Positions 18,468 to 28,297 of a stretch of 64,000 bases of DNA are shown piece by piece. Origin of the DNA: Methanothermobacter sp. GTDB taxonomy: Archaea > Methanobacteriota > Methanobacteria > Methanobacteriales > Methanothermobacteraceae. The stretch spans positions 309,615 through 373,614 of the forward strand of contig NZ_JASFYG010000001.1 of the NCBI RefSeq assembly GCF_030055435.1, given 5' to 3'. Numbering within the stretch: position 1 is the first letter of the stretch; every line of letters begins with the position of its first letter. Position numbers and translations under genes: made by a program. The notes beneath the pieces were generated by a model. That model was not told the origin of the DNA and did no database searches. It was given only the letters and a program-made list of their open reading frames with translations.

Positions 18468-19118
18468 CTACCTCTTTACTGTGTACTCAACTATGAGGTC
18501 CTCCCCCAGGGTGTAGAACCTCTCAAGTTCAAGTTTTATGGCCTCAGACATATCGTCTATGCCCTCACCATCAACCAGTGTCCTTGCCTCCCTGCCACCG
18601 GCGATCATCGGGGCTATGCACACCCGGACCTCATCAACAAGGCCCTCCGTTAACATGGAGTAGTTGAGGGTTGAGCCCCCCTCGAGCATCAGCCTCCTGA
18701 CACCCATCTCATGGAGCCTCTCAAGGAGCAGGCAGAGGTCCACCCTGTCTTTTCCTGCAACCACAACCTCAGCCCTTTTTCTGAGTTCATTAACCCTTGA
18801 TGCCGGGGCACTCTCCGAGACACCTATCACAGTGGGGGCCTCATGGTTGAGGACCCTGAAATTCAGGGGTGTCCTTGCCCTGCTGTCAACAACCACCCTG
18901 AGAGGGTTATCCCCTTCCTCTGCATCGACCCTGTGGACGGTGAGTCGAGGGTCATCTGCGAGTACCGTGTTTATTCCCACCATTATGGCGTCACATTCCC
19001 TTCGAAGCTCATGGACCCTCCTGAGATCCTCCTCACCGGATATCTCAGAGCTACCTGTCTTTGTTGCAATCTTACCGTCCAGTGTCATTGCTGCGTTGAG
19101 TATAACGTATGGCCTCAT
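18468..19118 (-). CDS. arfC: 2,5-diamino-6-(ribosylamino)-4(3H)-pyrimidinone 5'-phosphate reductase
   Basis: Reduces the ribosyl chain of the pyrimidine intermediate in the archaeal/fungal branch of riboflavin synthesis, which also feeds the deazaflavin of F420. The 216-residue protein has the RibD C-domain/DHFR-like fold: PYVILNAAMTLDGKIAT, the NADPH segment IMVGINTVLADDPRLTVR-like, and the substrate glycine loop LMLEGGSTLNYSML. No deaminase domain is present, as expected for archaea. The ATG at 19118 has GGAGGAGAGGG upstream. It is divergent from the carboxymuconolactone decarboxylase-like gene and followed directly by the DUF483 gene. Confidence 0.93.
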   Translation of the reverse strand: MRPYVILNAAMTLDGKIATKTGSSEISGEEDLRRVHELRRECDAIMVGINTVLADDPRLTVHRVDAEEGDNPLRVVVDSRARTPLNFRVLNHEAPTVIGVSESAPASRVNELRKRAEVVVAGKDRVDLCLLLERLHEMGVRRLMLEGGSTLNYSMLTEGLVDEVRVCIAPMIAGGREARTLVDGEGIDDMSEAIKLELERFYTLGEDLIVEYTVKR

Positions 19119-19153
19119 GAACCCTCTCCTCCAGTCTATAGGTTTATATCCAC

Positions 19154-19243
19154 CATACTATTAAATTAGTGTGGAAACTGATGGTCTGGATGACGGTGGG
19201 GCAGTCGACACCGCCACCCATACTATCAAATTAGTGTGGAAAC
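19154..19243. repeat. 25-bp direct repeat (one mismatch) in the arfC divergent spacer
   Basis: A 25-bp AT-rich block at 19154-19178 recurs at 19219-19243 with a single T-to-C change, 65 bp apart. Both copies lie between the divergent arfC and decarboxylase-like genes. Each copy could hold a promoter element or a regulator site. Confidence 0.9.
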
Positions 19244-19274
19244 GAGTGGGGTTTCCAGATGGGGAGGTTGAAGT

Positions 19275-19643
19275 ATGGACAGATACACTGCTGGAATGGA
19301 GATACTTGAGAGGATACACAGGGAGTCCTACAGGAAGCTGCGTGATGAACTTGAGGATGTTGCACCTGATCTTTCAAGGTTCGTGGTTGAATTTGCATAC
19401 GGTGACATCTACTCCAGGGATGCGCTGGATCTTAAAACAAGGGAACTTGTCACCGTGGCTGCCCTTACGGTTCTTGGGGCTGAAAAACAGTTGAAAAGTC
19501 ATGTGAAGGGTGCCCTCAATGCCGGGTGCAGCAGGGAGGAGATAATTGAGGTCCTAATCCAGATGGCTGTCTATGCAGGGTTCCCTGCAGCCATAAATGG
19601 TGTTACTGCGGCAGCTGAGGTTTTCAGGGAGATGGATGAATAA
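19275..19643 (+). CDS. Carboxymuconolactone decarboxylase-family protein
   Basis: A 122-residue all-helical protein of the CMD/AhpD superfamily. The family core is seen in [43 protein letters not shown] split over about residues 50-90, followed by [16 protein letters not shown]. The AhpD-type CxxC peroxidase pair is absent; only one cysteine (in AGCS) is present, so peroxidase activity of the AhpD kind is not supported. Its substrate is unknown. The ATG at 19275 has GGGAGGTT upstream. It converges on tatD with 12 bp between stop codons. Confidence 0.87.
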   Translation: MDRYTAGMEILERIHRESYRKLRDELEDVAPDLSRFVVEFAYGDIYSRDALDLKTRELVTVAALTVLGAEKQLKSHVKGALNAGCSREEIIEVLIQMAVYAGFPAAINGVTAAAEVFREMDE

Positions 19644-19655
19644 ATCCAGAGGGCC

Positions 19656-20411
19656 TCAGAGGCCAAAAATTCTTTCTGCATTGGATGTTGTCACCCTGTC
19701 AACATCCTCAACATCGGTTTCCTTGATCTCTGCTATTTTCTTAACCGCTTCAGCCACAAATGCTGGCTCGTTGCGCTTCCCCCTGAAAGGGGAGAGGTAG
19801 GGACTGTCTGTCTCTGTAAGCATACTCTCCAGCGGGAGGTCCTCCACAAGTTTCATGTGGTGATCTGAGAAGGTCACAAGTGTGGATATTGATATGTGGT
19901 AGCCAGCGTCCATTATCCTCTCTGCAGTGGATAGGCTGCCGCCGTAGCAGTGAAAGACCACCTCTGGTATGCTGTACTCCAGTACAATCTCAAGGGCCCT
20001 CTCCTCGGCGTCCCTTGCATGGACAACCAGGGGCATCTCATGTTCCTCTGCAAGTTTGGCGAAGATTCTGAAGGCCTCCTCCTGTCTTCTTCTTCCTTCA
20101 GCATCGTGGGTGTGGTGGAAATCCATCCCTGTCTCACCTATGGCCACGATCCTGTCAATGTGTGATTCTATCTGCCCCGAGACCTCCTCTATGAGTTCAG
20201 GTCTGGCCTTTGATGCGTCGGCAGGATGGAAACCCATGGTGGGGTATATGAATCCTGGATAATCTGAGGAAAGTGCAAGGGCTCTCCTGTTGCCCCCGAG
20301 TCCAACACCGGAATCTATAACAGCCCTCAGTTTTCCCTTTGCCCTTTCAATAACTTCTTCACGGTTTCTGTTGAAGTCCTTGAAGTCCAGGTGACAGTGA
20401 ACATCTATTAT
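19656..20411 (-). CDS. TatD-family metal-dependent hydrolase (DNase-like), with non-standard start
   Basis: TatD enzymes are TIM-barrel metallohydrolases with 3'-5' exonuclease activity on DNA or RNA. Metal ligands seen: the N-terminal His-x-His in IDVHCHLDF, GETGMDF, VVHARDAEE, VFHCYGG, and TETDSPYL near the end. The first in-frame ATG (20237) would delete the essential HxH. Between the in-frame stop at about 20448 and that motif there is no ATG, GTG or TTG. A GGAGGG site at 20418-20423 points, six bases on, to ATA at 20411, used here as the start. A clear TATA box (20448-20458) fits this placement. The full product would be 251 residues, normal for TatD. Confidence 0.87.
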   Translation of the reverse strand: MIDVHCHLDFKDFNRNREEVIERAKGKLRAVIDSGVGLGGNRRALALSSDYPGFIYPTMGFHPADASKARPELIEEVSGQIESHIDRIVAIGETGMDFHHTHDAEGRRRQEEAFRIFAKLAEEHEMPLVVHARDAEERALEIVLEYSIPEVVFHCYGGSLSTAERIMDAGYHISISTLVTFSDHHMKLVEDLPLESMLTETDSPYLSPFRGKRNEPAFVAEAVKKIAEIKETDVEDVDRVTTSNAERIFGL

Positions 20412-20447
20412 ATTGATCCCTCCATTGATAGCTTGGATATCATGTCC

Positions 20448-20458
20448 TTTTTATATCC
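20448..20458 (-). promoter_or_regulatory. TATA box of tatD
   Basis: On the minus strand GGATATAAAAA lies about 40 bp before the inferred ATA start. Transcription would start near 20427, just ahead of the GGAGGG site, which supports initiation at about 20411 rather than at the internal ATG. Confidence 0.6.
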
Positions 20459-20499
20459 ATTTTAGGACATTATAGCCTTAAAAGTCACTTGAAGCGAAT

Positions 20500-21267
20500 C
20501 TAGGCACCGAATCTCCTCTCCCTCTGCTGGTATGACCTTATAGCCCTTAAAAAGTCAACCTTTCGAAGTTCTGGCCATAGGCTGTCGCAGAAGTACAGTT
20601 CTGAATAGGATGACTGCCAGAGAAGAAATCCGCTGAGGCGCTCCTCACCACTGGTCCTTATTATGAGGTGGGGATCCTCCAGTCCAGCGGTGTAGAGGTT
20701 CCTGTTTATCATGTCCTCATCTATGTCCTCAGGGTCAATGCGGCCGGCCCTGACGTCCTCGGCGATTTTCCTTGCGGCGTCCACTATCTCCTGTCTGCCA
20801 TCATATCCTATTGCGATGTTCACAAGTCGATCAGAGTATCCCTCAGTTGACCTCTCAGCAACCTCTATAGCCTTTCTAACATCTTCAGGGAGCAGTTCAA
20901 GTTTTCCGACTGCCTTGACCCTGACACGGTTTTTATGGATCTTCTTATTGCTTGCTATGGCCTCGAAGTTCTCCTTGAAGAGCTTCATTAGTCCTTTAAC
21001 CTCGTTTTCTGGCCTTTTAAAGTTTTCGGTTGAGAATGCATAGGCGGTTACTATCTCTATTCCAAGGTCAACACACCAGTCCAGGACCTTCTCTAGTGTC
21101 TCAATACCCTTCTTGTGACCCTCTATGGGGTCCAGGCTGCCCTGGAGTCGTGAGTATCTTCTGTTACCATCCATTATAATGGCAACGTGCCTTGGCATTC
21201 TTTCCCTTTTTAGGTTGCGCGATATGTACCACTCATAAAGTTTGTAAAGAGGTTTTAAAGGTGACAT
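20500..21267 (-). CDS. uppS: Cis-prenyl (undecaprenyl-type) diphosphate synthase
   Basis: Adds isopentenyl units to make long polyprenyl diphosphates, the lipid carriers for pseudomurein and glycoprotein sugars in these archaea. In 255 residues: the catalytic Asp33 in [14 protein letters not shown], the loop [28 protein letters not shown], and the C-terminal [28 protein letters not shown] signature read as separate segments. Start ATG at 21267. It lies between mtxX (upstream, same strand) and tatD. Archaeal members typically make C50-C60 products from geranylgeranyl diphosphate; that specificity is inferred. Confidence 0.95.
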   Translation of the reverse strand: MSPLKPLYKLYEWYISRNLKRERMPRHVAIIMDGNRRYSRLQGSLDPIEGHKKGIETLEKVLDWCVDLGIEIVTAYAFSTENFKRPENEVKGLMKLFKENFEAIASNKKIHKNRVRVKAVGKLELLPEDVRKAIEVAERSTEGYSDRLVNIAIGYDGRQEIVDAARKIAEDVRAGRIDPEDIDEDMINRNLYTAGLEDPHLIIRTSGEERLSGFLLWQSSYSELYFCDSLWPELRKVDFLRAIRSYQQRERRFGA

Positions 21268-21300
21268 TTCCCATCTACCTGACCAGAGTTTCTATTAATA

Positions 21301-22008
21301 CTATAAATTTCTATGATCTCTCCAATTGGTAGCAAGCCAGTGGGCGAATCTAAGTGCCCTGTAGTAACCTTCAGTGGTCTGTGACCTAGATGTGTCAACA
21401 AAAATCCCATTAAATCCAAGGGCCACAGCTCCATGGCTTCTGGCCGTGCCAACGAGAACCAGTGATCTGAATATGAGGTTACCTGTTATCCCATCGGGTG
21501 CTATGATGACGTTGCACCCATCCCTCACAGCTTTCTCTATCAGTATATGGTAGTGCCTCACTTCATATTTATCCTTTACCATTGATGCCAGAAGTTCACC
21601 ATCACGGATTGAACTGTCCACTGCAGGGGACCTTCCAAGGTCACCTGGCCGTCCCCCCGATATTATACCAATGAATGGCTCTGTTCCTGTTTTCATGAGA
21701 AAGTCCCCTGCTGCAGTGGCTATGTTGAACCTTTCGGTGACTGTTTCACCCTCATCTATACCGACGGGTGCGAGGAAAAAGCTCCCCTCCCCTGTCTCTA
21801 TCCATGAAGCCCTCATCAGGGGGCCGTGATTCTTGAGTTCTGCCATTATACTTGCTGATGGGAGAGATCCCCTCACATATGCATATTTTCCCTCTTTTAA
21901 ACTCTCGATGAATTCTTCCTCGGAGTAGACCAGTTCAACATCAAATTCAACTGAAGACGCAGCCCTTTCGATGTTCCTGTTCTCACCGACCCCTGCCACT
22001 ATTCTCAT
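21301..22008 (-). CDS. mtxX: Methanogenesis marker protein 4 / MtxX (phosphotransacetylase-like)
   Basis: MtxX is a methanogen-restricted protein, once described as a putative methyltransferase and structurally like phosphate acyltransferases. Its reaction is not established. The 235-residue product begins [16 protein letters not shown] and contains [52 protein letters not shown] (in parts) and the late [12 protein letters not shown], in the usual order. The ATG at 22008 is chosen on homology-like length; a longer reading to 22173 adds an unlikely leader. It is followed by uppS with a 33-bp gap. Confidence 0.88.
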   Translation of the reverse strand: MRIVAGVGENRNIERAASSVEFDVELVYSEEEFIESLKEGKYAYVRGSLPSASIMAELKNHGPLMRASWIETGEGSFFLAPVGIDEGETVTERFNIATAAGDFLMKTGTEPFIGIISGGRPGDLGRSPAVDSSIRDGELLASMVKDKYEVRHYHILIEKAVRDGCNVIIAPDGITGNLIFRSLVLVGTARSHGAVALGFNGIFVDTSRSQTTEGYYRALRFAHWLATNWRDHRNL

Positions 22009-22112
22009 TAGTTCACATCCCCCTGATTTAAAAATCTCTGGAACCACAGCAACATTTAATATATGTATTCTAAGTATTAAATATTCAGGTCTACATGATA
22101 CGTGATGCCAAA

Positions 22113-22125
22113 GTATATATATAAA
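22113..22125 (+). promoter_or_regulatory. TATA box upstream of the DUF4012-like gene
   Basis: An alternating run GTATATATATAAA is the strongest TATA match in this spacer. Transcription from about 22142 would give a leader of about 85 bases before the GGAAGGT site and the ATG at 22228. Confidence 0.6.
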
Positions 22126-22227
22126 TGTGGCAAAATTTAGGTCAACGTAAATCATCTGGAGCGTGCTTTTCAATGTTAACTTCTTACGTGATCCAAAAAC
22201 CCAGATAAGCTAAAGGAAGGTAATAAT

Positions 22228-22938
22228 ATGGATACAAAAAATAAGATAATCCTCGGTCTCTTCATAGTTATACTTGGTCTTTCAGTTGTAACTTATGAAA
22301 ACTACATCACAAACTCACAGAACGTTTTTGTGGGAGAAAAACACGTTCTGCTTCTATGCGCAGATCCCAGTGAACCAAGGCCTGGTATAGGGGCCGTTGA
22401 CATGGCCTTCATAATAACCCTGAACGAGGGTAACATAACCAATGTGACAGCTGTCTACCCCCACAACATGGCCCATCCAACAGCAGAACCCCCGGCTTCA
22501 CTGAGGGCGCAGGGAGTACACAGGTGGCTCCTACATGACGCCCTCTGGGAAAACGATACAGAGAAGGGTGCCAGACTTGCACAGGAGATAGTGGAATATA
22601 ACACCGGCGTGAAAACAGATATCGTCGTGATAGTGACACCCCAGGCAGTGGACGGCATCCTCCAGGCAATAGGCCCAGTATATGTGGAGGGTGAGGGCTA
22701 TGTCTCAGGAAACAGCATAACATTCCTCAGGGAGGAACAGCAGCAGGGAGCAGCAAGGGGCGTTGCGGTTCAGTCACTAATGAGGGCAATATTCAATGCC
22801 ACAAAGGACCGTTCAAAGTATATGGCCATGGTAAACGCGGGGATCCAGCAGTACCAGCAGGGAAACATTGTCGTTGTACCTGAAGGTGTCTTCATACAGT
22901 TCCTCATATCCACCGGACTTGAAAGGGTGACCACCTGA
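22228..22938 (+). CDS. Membrane-anchored DUF4012-like extracytoplasmic protein
   Basis: A 236-residue protein with a single N-terminal membrane segment (about residues 7-23, KIILGLFIVILGLSVVTY) and an outer domain. The domain has the features of DUF4012 proteins: HVLLLCADPSEPRPGIGAVDMAFI, where the RPGIG turn is typical, and GPVYVEGEG near the middle. Several Asn-x-Ser/Thr sites fit an exported glycoprotein. Function unknown; related families occur near cell-envelope genes. Strong TATA box at 22113-22125 and ribosome-binding site GGAAGG. It is a single-gene unit with its own promoter, divergent from mtxX. Confidence 0.72.
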   Translation: MDTKNKIILGLFIVILGLSVVTYENYITNSQNVFVGEKHVLLLCADPSEPRPGIGAVDMAFIITLNEGNITNVTAVYPHNMAHPTAEPPASLRAQGVHRWLLHDALWENDTEKGARLAQEIVEYNTGVKTDIVVIVTPQAVDGILQAIGPVYVEGEGYVSGNSITFLREEQQQGAARGVAVQSLMRAIFNATKDRSKYMAMVNAGIQQYQQGNIVVVPEGVFIQFLISTGLERVTT

Positions 22939-23052
22939 TAAACTATTTATTTTTGAAAAAAATCAAAGGATGCCTCAGCATATGAAAAATAAATGATTCA
23001 ACACAAAACTTAACTACTATAATGTAAAATAAATTATATCTGGGGGATCTCC

Positions 23053-23655
23053 TTGTCCGAGGAAAACATGGAAAAAACCAGAGGATACCTCATATGTACA
23101 CAATGCGGGGGCTACTACCAGCTGGAAGATGGTGAGGACCCATCTGATTTTGATTCATGTGAATGTGGAGGCTCACTGGGATACTACAGCACACTAGAAG
23201 AGTTCTATGATGAACGAGATGAAGATGAAGAGTTCTATGAAGGACCGGATGAACCAGAACGTGAAATTTCCGGTGAAAGTGACCGGAAAAGAGCCCTCCT
23301 TGAAAACCTCTCAAAGAGAATAGAAAACGAGGAGAGAACACTAAAGGAGATAAAAAGTGGTGAATGGTCTCTCATGGAATTCGTGGCAAAGAAAAGGATA
23401 ATAGACGATGTTAAGGAGCAAAAAAAGATTGTTGATGAACTCCTTGATGAGGAGATAATAGACAGCAATCTGGTAACTGGTGGCAGGGGAGAGGCAGAGA
23501 GTTTCATATCACAGGTGCGTGAACAGAGGGAGTTCCTTGCCGAACGTGAGGGAAAGACGCTTAACAGCAGATTTTTAAGGACTACTGTAACGGTTCTTCT
23601 CATATTTGTGGTTATATGCTTCCTCTACTTCTTCATAGCCATGAAATTTACATGA
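23053..23655 (+). CDS. Zinc-ribbon, coiled-coil, tail-anchored membrane protein (hypothetical)
   Basis: A 200-residue protein with three parts. The N-terminal zinc ribbon uses CTQC (Cys15, Cys18) and CECG about 20 residues later. A very acidic stretch ([18 protein letters not shown]) and a charged coiled coil (about 80-165) follow. One membrane helix lies at the C terminus (about 179-196, [18 protein letters not shown]). This topology leaves the ribbon in the cytosol. I do not recognise a specific function. The start is TTG at 23053 behind GGGGGATC; ATG at 23068 with GAGG is an alternative. It converges on hemL, with ACGGC/GCCGT arms and a T tract between the two genes. Confidence 0.7.
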   Translation: MSEENMEKTRGYLICTQCGGYYQLEDGEDPSDFDSCECGGSLGYYSTLEEFYDERDEDEEFYEGPDEPEREISGESDRKRALLENLSKRIENEERTLKEIKSGEWSLMEFVAKKRIIDDVKEQKKIVDELLDEEIIDSNLVTGGRGEAESFISQVREQREFLAEREGKTLNSRFLRTTVTVLLIFVVICFLYFFIAMKFT

Positions 23656-23700
23656 ATTATACGGCCGAAGCTATACCATCCCTCGCCGTAAAAAAGATAT

Positions 23701-24963
23701 TTAAGTTTTTAAATTTCTGAGTACATCCTCTACTGCCTCAAGGGTACTGTTTATATGATCCATTTCGTGTGCAGCGGATATGAAACAGCACTCAAACTGT
23801 GATGGTGGTATGAAGACACCACTCTCCAGCAGCCCATGGAAGTACTTCATGAAGAGTTCTGTGTCTGATTTCCTGGCATCAGCGTAGTTTCTCACCTCAT
23901 CCTCAGTGAAATATATCTGGAACATTGAAGCCAGACCTGCAACCTGATACTTAAGGTCCATGTCAAAGAGGAGATCCCTCAAACCTTCCCTCAGATGGGA
24001 CCCCATCCTCTCAAGACTTGAATACATTCTATCATCAAGTATTTTAAGGGTTTCAAGACCTGCCGTCACAGATACGGGGTTTCCATTGAATGTACCTGCC
24101 TGGTATACGCTACCAGCCGGCGCAATGTTCTCCATTATCTCTCGTGTACCAGCAAGGGCCCCCATTGGGAAACCACCACCGACTATCTTTCCCAGTGTCA
24201 CGAGGTCAGGCTTCACGCGGTAGTACTCCTGGGCGCCACCTGCTGCCAGCCTGAAGCCTGTTATGACCTCATCAAAGATGAGTATAATGTCGTTCTCCCT
24301 CGTTACATCCCTGAGGAAGTTCAGGTAGCCGTTTTCAGGTTCTATGCACCCCACGTTACCCATCACAGGTTCAACCAGGATGCATGCTACCTCATCCCCC
24401 ATCCCATCAATGAGTTCAACCATCGCCTCCTCATCATTGAAGACCGTGGTTAGAGTATTTTTCACGGTATCCTCAGGTATACCGGGTGAATCGGGTGCAG
24501 CGGCGGCACCTGACCCTGGTTTCACGAGGACGTAATCGTGGGCCCCATGGTAGGATCCCTCAAATTTGACAATCTTATCTCTCCCTGTGTACGCCCTTGC
24601 AAGCCTCACAGCGGCCATGGTGGCCTCTGTACCAGAGTTCATGAACCTGACCATCTCAGCACAGGGGACCCTGTCTATTATTGTCTCTGCAAGTTCTATT
24701 TCCCCCTCAGATGGTACACCATAGGTTGTGCCCCTCTCTATCTGCCTCTCAACCACCTCGACCACCCTGGGGTGTGCGTGTCCCAGGATCAGGGGTCCGT
24801 ATGCCAGGCAGTAGTCGATGTAACTCTTACCATCAACACTCTCCAGTATGCACCCTTTACCCCCCGCCGCAAAGAAGGGGTATGGCTCAAACCTCCTAAC
24901 AGGTGAGCTGACACCACCCGGTAGAACCCTCTGTGCCCTTTCAAACAGTTCTTTCGACTTCAT
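23701..24963 (-). CDS. hemL: Glutamate-1-semialdehyde 2,1-aminomutase
   Basis: PLP enzyme making 5-aminolevulinate from glutamate 1-semialdehyde, the entry to tetrapyrroles (F430, cobamides, haem-related compounds). It starts [23 protein letters not shown] and shows the HemL features [14 protein letters not shown] cofactor loop, [11 protein letters not shown], the Asp in [10 protein letters not shown], and the Schiff-base Lys in [14 protein letters not shown]. Length 420 residues is typical. The ATG at 24963 is preferred to one at 24981, since AGAGGTT lies just upstream of the former. cbiC, another tetrapyrrole gene, lies immediately upstream on the same strand. Confidence 0.96.
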   Translation of the reverse strand: MKSKELFERAQRVLPGGVSSPVRRFEPYPFFAAGGKGCILESVDGKSYIDYCLAYGPLILGHAHPRVVEVVERQIERGTTYGVPSEGEIELAETIIDRVPCAEMVRFMNSGTEATMAAVRLARAYTGRDKIVKFEGSYHGAHDYVLVKPGSGAAAAPDSPGIPEDTVKNTLTTVFNDEEAMVELIDGMGDEVACILVEPVMGNVGCIEPENGYLNFLRDVTRENDIILIFDEVITGFRLAAGGAQEYYRVKPDLVTLGKIVGGGFPMGALAGTREIMENIAPAGSVYQAGTFNGNPVSVTAGLETLKILDDRMYSSLERMGSHLREGLRDLLFDMDLKYQVAGLASMFQIYFTEDEVRNYADARKSDTELFMKYFHGLLESGVFIPPSQFECCFISAAHEMDHINSTLEAVEDVLRNLKT

Positions 24964-24968
24964 GATGT

Positions 24969-25041
24969 AACCTCTAAACATTTCTAATCCTCGATGATGC
25001 TAAGAACCTCCAAACTTATCCTCAGGAGAACCTCTAAACTT
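24969..25041. repeat. Short repeats of the cbiC tail in the cbiC-hemL spacer
   Basis: A 15-bp block spanning the cbiC stop codon (25027-25041) recurs at 25003-25017 with one mismatch, and an 11-bp core (AACCTCTAAAC) appears a third time at 24969-24979. On the minus strand each copy contains AGAGGTT or GGAGGTT. The copy nearest hemL serves as its ribosome-binding site. Confidence 0.8.
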
Positions 25042-25651
25042 CCCCTCCATCTGATAGTGCTATAAGAGCATTTGCAGCTGCCACCGCCACAGGTGTGCCC
25101 CCCTTGGGGCCCCTGGTTATCATGTGGGGTATTTCGGTTTTCCTTAGGGCCTCCTTAGATTCTGCAGCCCCCACAAATCCCACAGGAACGCCTATGACCG
25201 CCTCTGCATCCATTATGCCTTCAGCTGTAAGTTCAATCACCTTCATGAGGGCTGTTGGGGCATTCCCTACAACCACAATCCCCCTGAAGCCCCTCTCTGC
25301 AGCGTACTCCATTGATGCAGCTGCCCTCGTGATGTCCCTCTTTTTTGCAATCTCCCTGACCTCAGGGTCCCTTATGTGGCAGCTGGCAGGTCTGGATATC
25401 CCTGCACGGACCATTTCAATGTCGGTGAGTATCTCACCTGAACTCCTGAGTGAATCAAGGGCTGCATCCACAAAGTCCTGGCTGAACTCTGTCAACCTGG
25501 CATATTCAGGGTCAGCGGTAGAATGAACTATGCGCTCAACTATGGCCGCCTCCTCATCCCTGAGAGATCCTAACTCTTCAGATATCAGTTTTCTGACTAT
25601 TTCCCTGCTCTTTCTGGCTATCTCATAGCCCTGACCTGTGGATGCGCCCAT
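25034..25651 (-). CDS. cbiC: Cobalt-precorrin-8 methylmutase
   Basis: Moves the C11 methyl to C12 in the anaerobic cobamide pathway, giving cobyrinate. The product (about 205 residues) begins MGASTGQGYEIARKSREIV and has the key HSTADPEYARL segment, RPASCHIRDPEV, GIVVVGNAPTAL with substrate contacts, and IGVPVGFVGAAESKEAL. The ATG at 25651 is chosen; a GTG at 25663 overlaps the AGGTGAT site and directly follows the aspS stop. The gene order aspS-cbiC-hemL on one strand links it to tetrapyrrole supply. Confidence 0.95.
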   Translation of the reverse strand: MGASTGQGYEIARKSREIVRKLISEELGSLRDEEAAIVERIVHSTADPEYARLTEFSQDFVDAALDSLRSSGEILTDIEMVRAGISRPASCHIRDPEVREIAKKRDITRAAASMEYAAERGFRGIVVVGNAPTALMKVIELTAEGIMDAEAVIGVPVGFVGAAESKEALRKTEIPHMITRGPKGGTPVAVAAANALIALSDGGEV

Positions 25652-25663
25652 CAATGTTATCAC

Positions 25664-26977
25664 CTAAGGTGTGAGTCTCCTCCTGTCCCTTGGGAAGAGG
25701 ACCGTCTCCCTTATATTGTTTACACCGGTGAGGGTCATGTTGAACCTTTCAGCCCCAAGGCCCCAGCCTGCGTGGGGTGGCATGCCGTACTCAAAGGCTG
25801 CAAGGTAGCTCTCAAAGGAGTCCGGATTCAATCCCTGCCTCTTTATCTTCTCAACCAGGAGGTCATGCTGGTGGACCCTCATGGCACCTGAGGATATCTC
25901 AAGGTCCCTGTACATGAGGTCGAATGCATAGCTCCTCTCTGGGTCGTCCTCATCTGGCATCACATAGAATGGCTTTATTGCGGTTGGCCATGAGGTTATG
26001 AAGTAATAGCCGTCCATGACCTCACCAAGGGCCTTCTCAGCCGCCCTTGGAAGGTCCTCGCCGTGTTTCATTGGGACTCCCCTGGATTTTACCAGTTCAA
26101 CTGCCTCATCGTATTCCAGCCTCTCAAAGGGAGTTTCGGGCACCTCAAGGGTCCTTCCCAGGGTTTCAAGGGCGTCGGTGCAGTGCTCGTTAACATCCTC
26201 TATGACCCTCACAACCAGCCTTTCCAGTATCTTCATGACATCCTCATGGTCAACGAAAGATGCCTCTATGTCGATGGATATGACCTCGTTGAGGTGCCTG
26301 AGGGTGTCGTGCTCCTCTGCACGGAATATTGGTGCTATCTCATAGACACGGTCAAGGCCCGTTGACATCATCATCTGCTTGTAGAGCTGTGGGCTCTGAC
26401 CCAGGAAGGCCTCCCTTTCAAAGTAGGTTATCGGGAAGAGCTCAGTACCCCCCTCTGTTGCAGATGCAACAAGCTTTGGGGTGTTGATTTCAAGGAAACC
26501 ATTCTCTTCAAGGAATACCCTGACTGAGTGCAGCATCCTGCTCTTTATTTTAAATATTGCACTCACTGATGGTTTTCTGAGGTCAAGGAACCTGGCATCA
26601 AGCCTCGTGTCTATCTCGGCCTTCACCTTCTCTGTGGGGTCAAGTGGCAGTGGCTGCTTTGATGGGTTCAGGACCCTGAGGAATGATGGTATTACTTCAA
26701 AGCCGCCGGGGGCCTTATCTGACTCCTGCACCCTTCCACTGAATGCAACAACGGATTCCTTTTTGAGCTTTCTCATGGATTTGAAGAGGTCCTTCTCAAT
26801 CTTCTTGCTGGGTGCTGTTATCTGGATGAGCCCTTCACGGTCCCTGAGGAGAACGAATATTATCCCTCCAAGGTCCCTTATCTCATGGACCCATCCCATG
26901 ACAGTGACTTCCTCTCCATCCATTTCAGGTTTTATGTCCTTTGAGTAGTGAGTCCTTCTAAGATCTCCAAGTAACAA
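25664..26977 (-). CDS. aspS: Aspartyl-tRNA synthetase, archaeal non-discriminating type
   Basis: Class II synthetase. In Methanothermobacter this enzyme charges both tRNA-Asp and tRNA-Asn, the latter then amidated by GatCAB. The 437-residue protein has an OB-fold anticodon domain ([26 protein letters not shown]), motif 2 ([15 protein letters not shown]) and motif 3 ([11 protein letters not shown]). The bacterial GAD insertion is absent, as expected. The start is TTG at 26977, preceded by AGGTGATC. It follows hisD and precedes cbiC with one base between stop and the potential GTG start. Confidence 0.97.
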   Translation of the reverse strand: MLLGDLRRTHYSKDIKPEMDGEEVTVMGWVHEIRDLGGIIFVLLRDREGLIQITAPSKKIEKDLFKSMRKLKKESVVAFSGRVQESDKAPGGFEVIPSFLRVLNPSKQPLPLDPTEKVKAEIDTRLDARFLDLRKPSVSAIFKIKSRMLHSVRVFLEENGFLEINTPKLVASATEGGTELFPITYFEREAFLGQSPQLYKQMMMSTGLDRVYEIAPIFRAEEHDTLRHLNEVISIDIEASFVDHEDVMKILERLVVRVIEDVNEHCTDALETLGRTLEVPETPFERLEYDEAVELVKSRGVPMKHGEDLPRAAEKALGEVMDGYYFITSWPTAIKPFYVMPDEDDPERSYAFDLMYRDLEISSGAMRVHQHDLLVEKIKRQGLNPDSFESYLAAFEYGMPPHAGWGLGAERFNMTLTGVNNIRETVLFPRDRRRLTP

Positions 26978-27019
26978 TCAGATCACCTCTTGTCGCTAAA
27001 GTGAATTATCAGAGTAAAT

Positions 27020-28297
27020 TCAGTCACTATCAAGTCTCCTACGGAATGACTCAGCATGGGCATGGAGGCCCTCGTATTCAGCAAGACGCAGGACCGTGTC
27101 CTGGATGTTCCGGAGCCCCTCCCTGGTTATCATCTGCACCGTTGGTTTCTTGAGGAACGACTCCGTTGATAGGCCCGAGTACATCCTGGCGCAGCCAGAG
27201 GTTGGCAGCACGTGGTTGGTCCCTGAACCGTAATCCCCTGCCGCTACAGGTGAGAGGTCACCCAGAAATATGGATCCTGCGTTACGGATACCCTTGAGTG
27301 TTTTTTCGGGAGAATCCGTCATTATAACAAGGTGCTCCGGTGCGTAGGCGTTGCTGAAGTCCACGGCCCCCTTAATATCCTCGGTTAAAACTATCATTCC
27401 GTATCTTTCAAGGGACTCCTCTATGATATTGGCCCTTTCCATGTATTTAATATTTTCACGTACCTTCTCCTCCACAGTGGCTGCAAGATCCTTCGAGTCT
27501 GTCACAAGGACACTTGCTGCCTGGGGATCGTGCTCTGCCTGTGCCAGTATCTCAAGGGCAATGTACTCCGGGTCTGCAGATTCATCTGCAATTATGAGTA
27601 CCTCTGATGGGCCTGCCGGGAAGTCTATGTCTACGTCACCGTATACCAGTTTCTTTGCTGCGGTAACAAATATGTTCCCTGGCCCCACAATCTTATCCAC
27701 CGCCCCGATCGTCTCTGTACCGTAGGCCATTGCAGCAACCGCCTGGGCGCCTCCAACACGGTATATCTCATGTGCACCTGCAATGTCGGCCGCCACAAGG
27801 ACAGCGTCAGGGACCGAGCCATCGGATGCCGGGGGTGTGCAGCACACTATCCTTTCAACCCCTGCTATCCTTGCCGGTATAACGGTCATTAATATTGTTG
27901 AGGGGTAAACGGCCCTTCCACCGGGTATGTAGCAGCCAACACTGTCAAGGGGCCGCACTATCTGCCCTGCGCTCACCCCCGGTCTGATTTCGGCCATCCA
28001 CTCAGAGGGCAGCTGGAGCCTGTGGAACTCCTCGATGTTCCCCGCAGCTTCAGTGAGCGCTTTCCTGACCTGGGGGTCCAGGTTTCTATGGGCCGCCTCT
28101 ATTTCCTCCTGACTGACAGTTAGGGTCTCAGGGGAGACGCCATCAAATTTTTCTGTGAGCTCCCTCAGGGCCCCATCACCACCCTCTCTCACCATTGAGA
28201 TGATATCTGCCACCGGCCCCAGGACCTCATCAACATCAATTCTTGCTCTCTCAACAAGCTCACCGACCCTTTCATGATCAAATTCTATTATCCTCAT
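27020..28297 (-). CDS. hisD: Histidinol dehydrogenase
   Basis: Catalyses the last two NAD-dependent oxidations of histidine biosynthesis. The 425-residue product starts [18 protein letters not shown] and shows the family signatures [46 protein letters not shown], the catalytic AYAPEHL and the zinc-site [21 protein letters not shown] region near the end. The ATG at 28297 has GGAGGATC upstream; longer readings add only leader. hisD here is about 20 kb away from hisI/hisS, consistent with scattered his genes in methanogens. Confidence 0.97.
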   Translation of the reverse strand: MRIIEFDHERVGELVERARIDVDEVLGPVADIISMVREGGDGALRELTEKFDGVSPETLTVSQEEIEAAHRNLDPQVRKALTEAAGNIEEFHRLQLPSEWMAEIRPGVSAGQIVRPLDSVGCYIPGGRAVYPSTILMTVIPARIAGVERIVCCTPPASDGSVPDAVLVAADIAGAHEIYRVGGAQAVAAMAYGTETIGAVDKIVGPGNIFVTAAKKLVYGDVDIDFPAGPSEVLIIADESADPEYIALEILAQAEHDPQAASVLVTDSKDLAATVEEKVRENIKYMERANIIEESLERYGMIVLTEDIKGAVDFSNAYAPEHLVIMTDSPEKTLKGIRNAGSIFLGDLSPVAAGDYGSGTNHVLPTSGCARMYSGLSTESFLKKPTVQMITREGLRNIQDTVLRLAEYEGLHAHAESFRRRLDSD

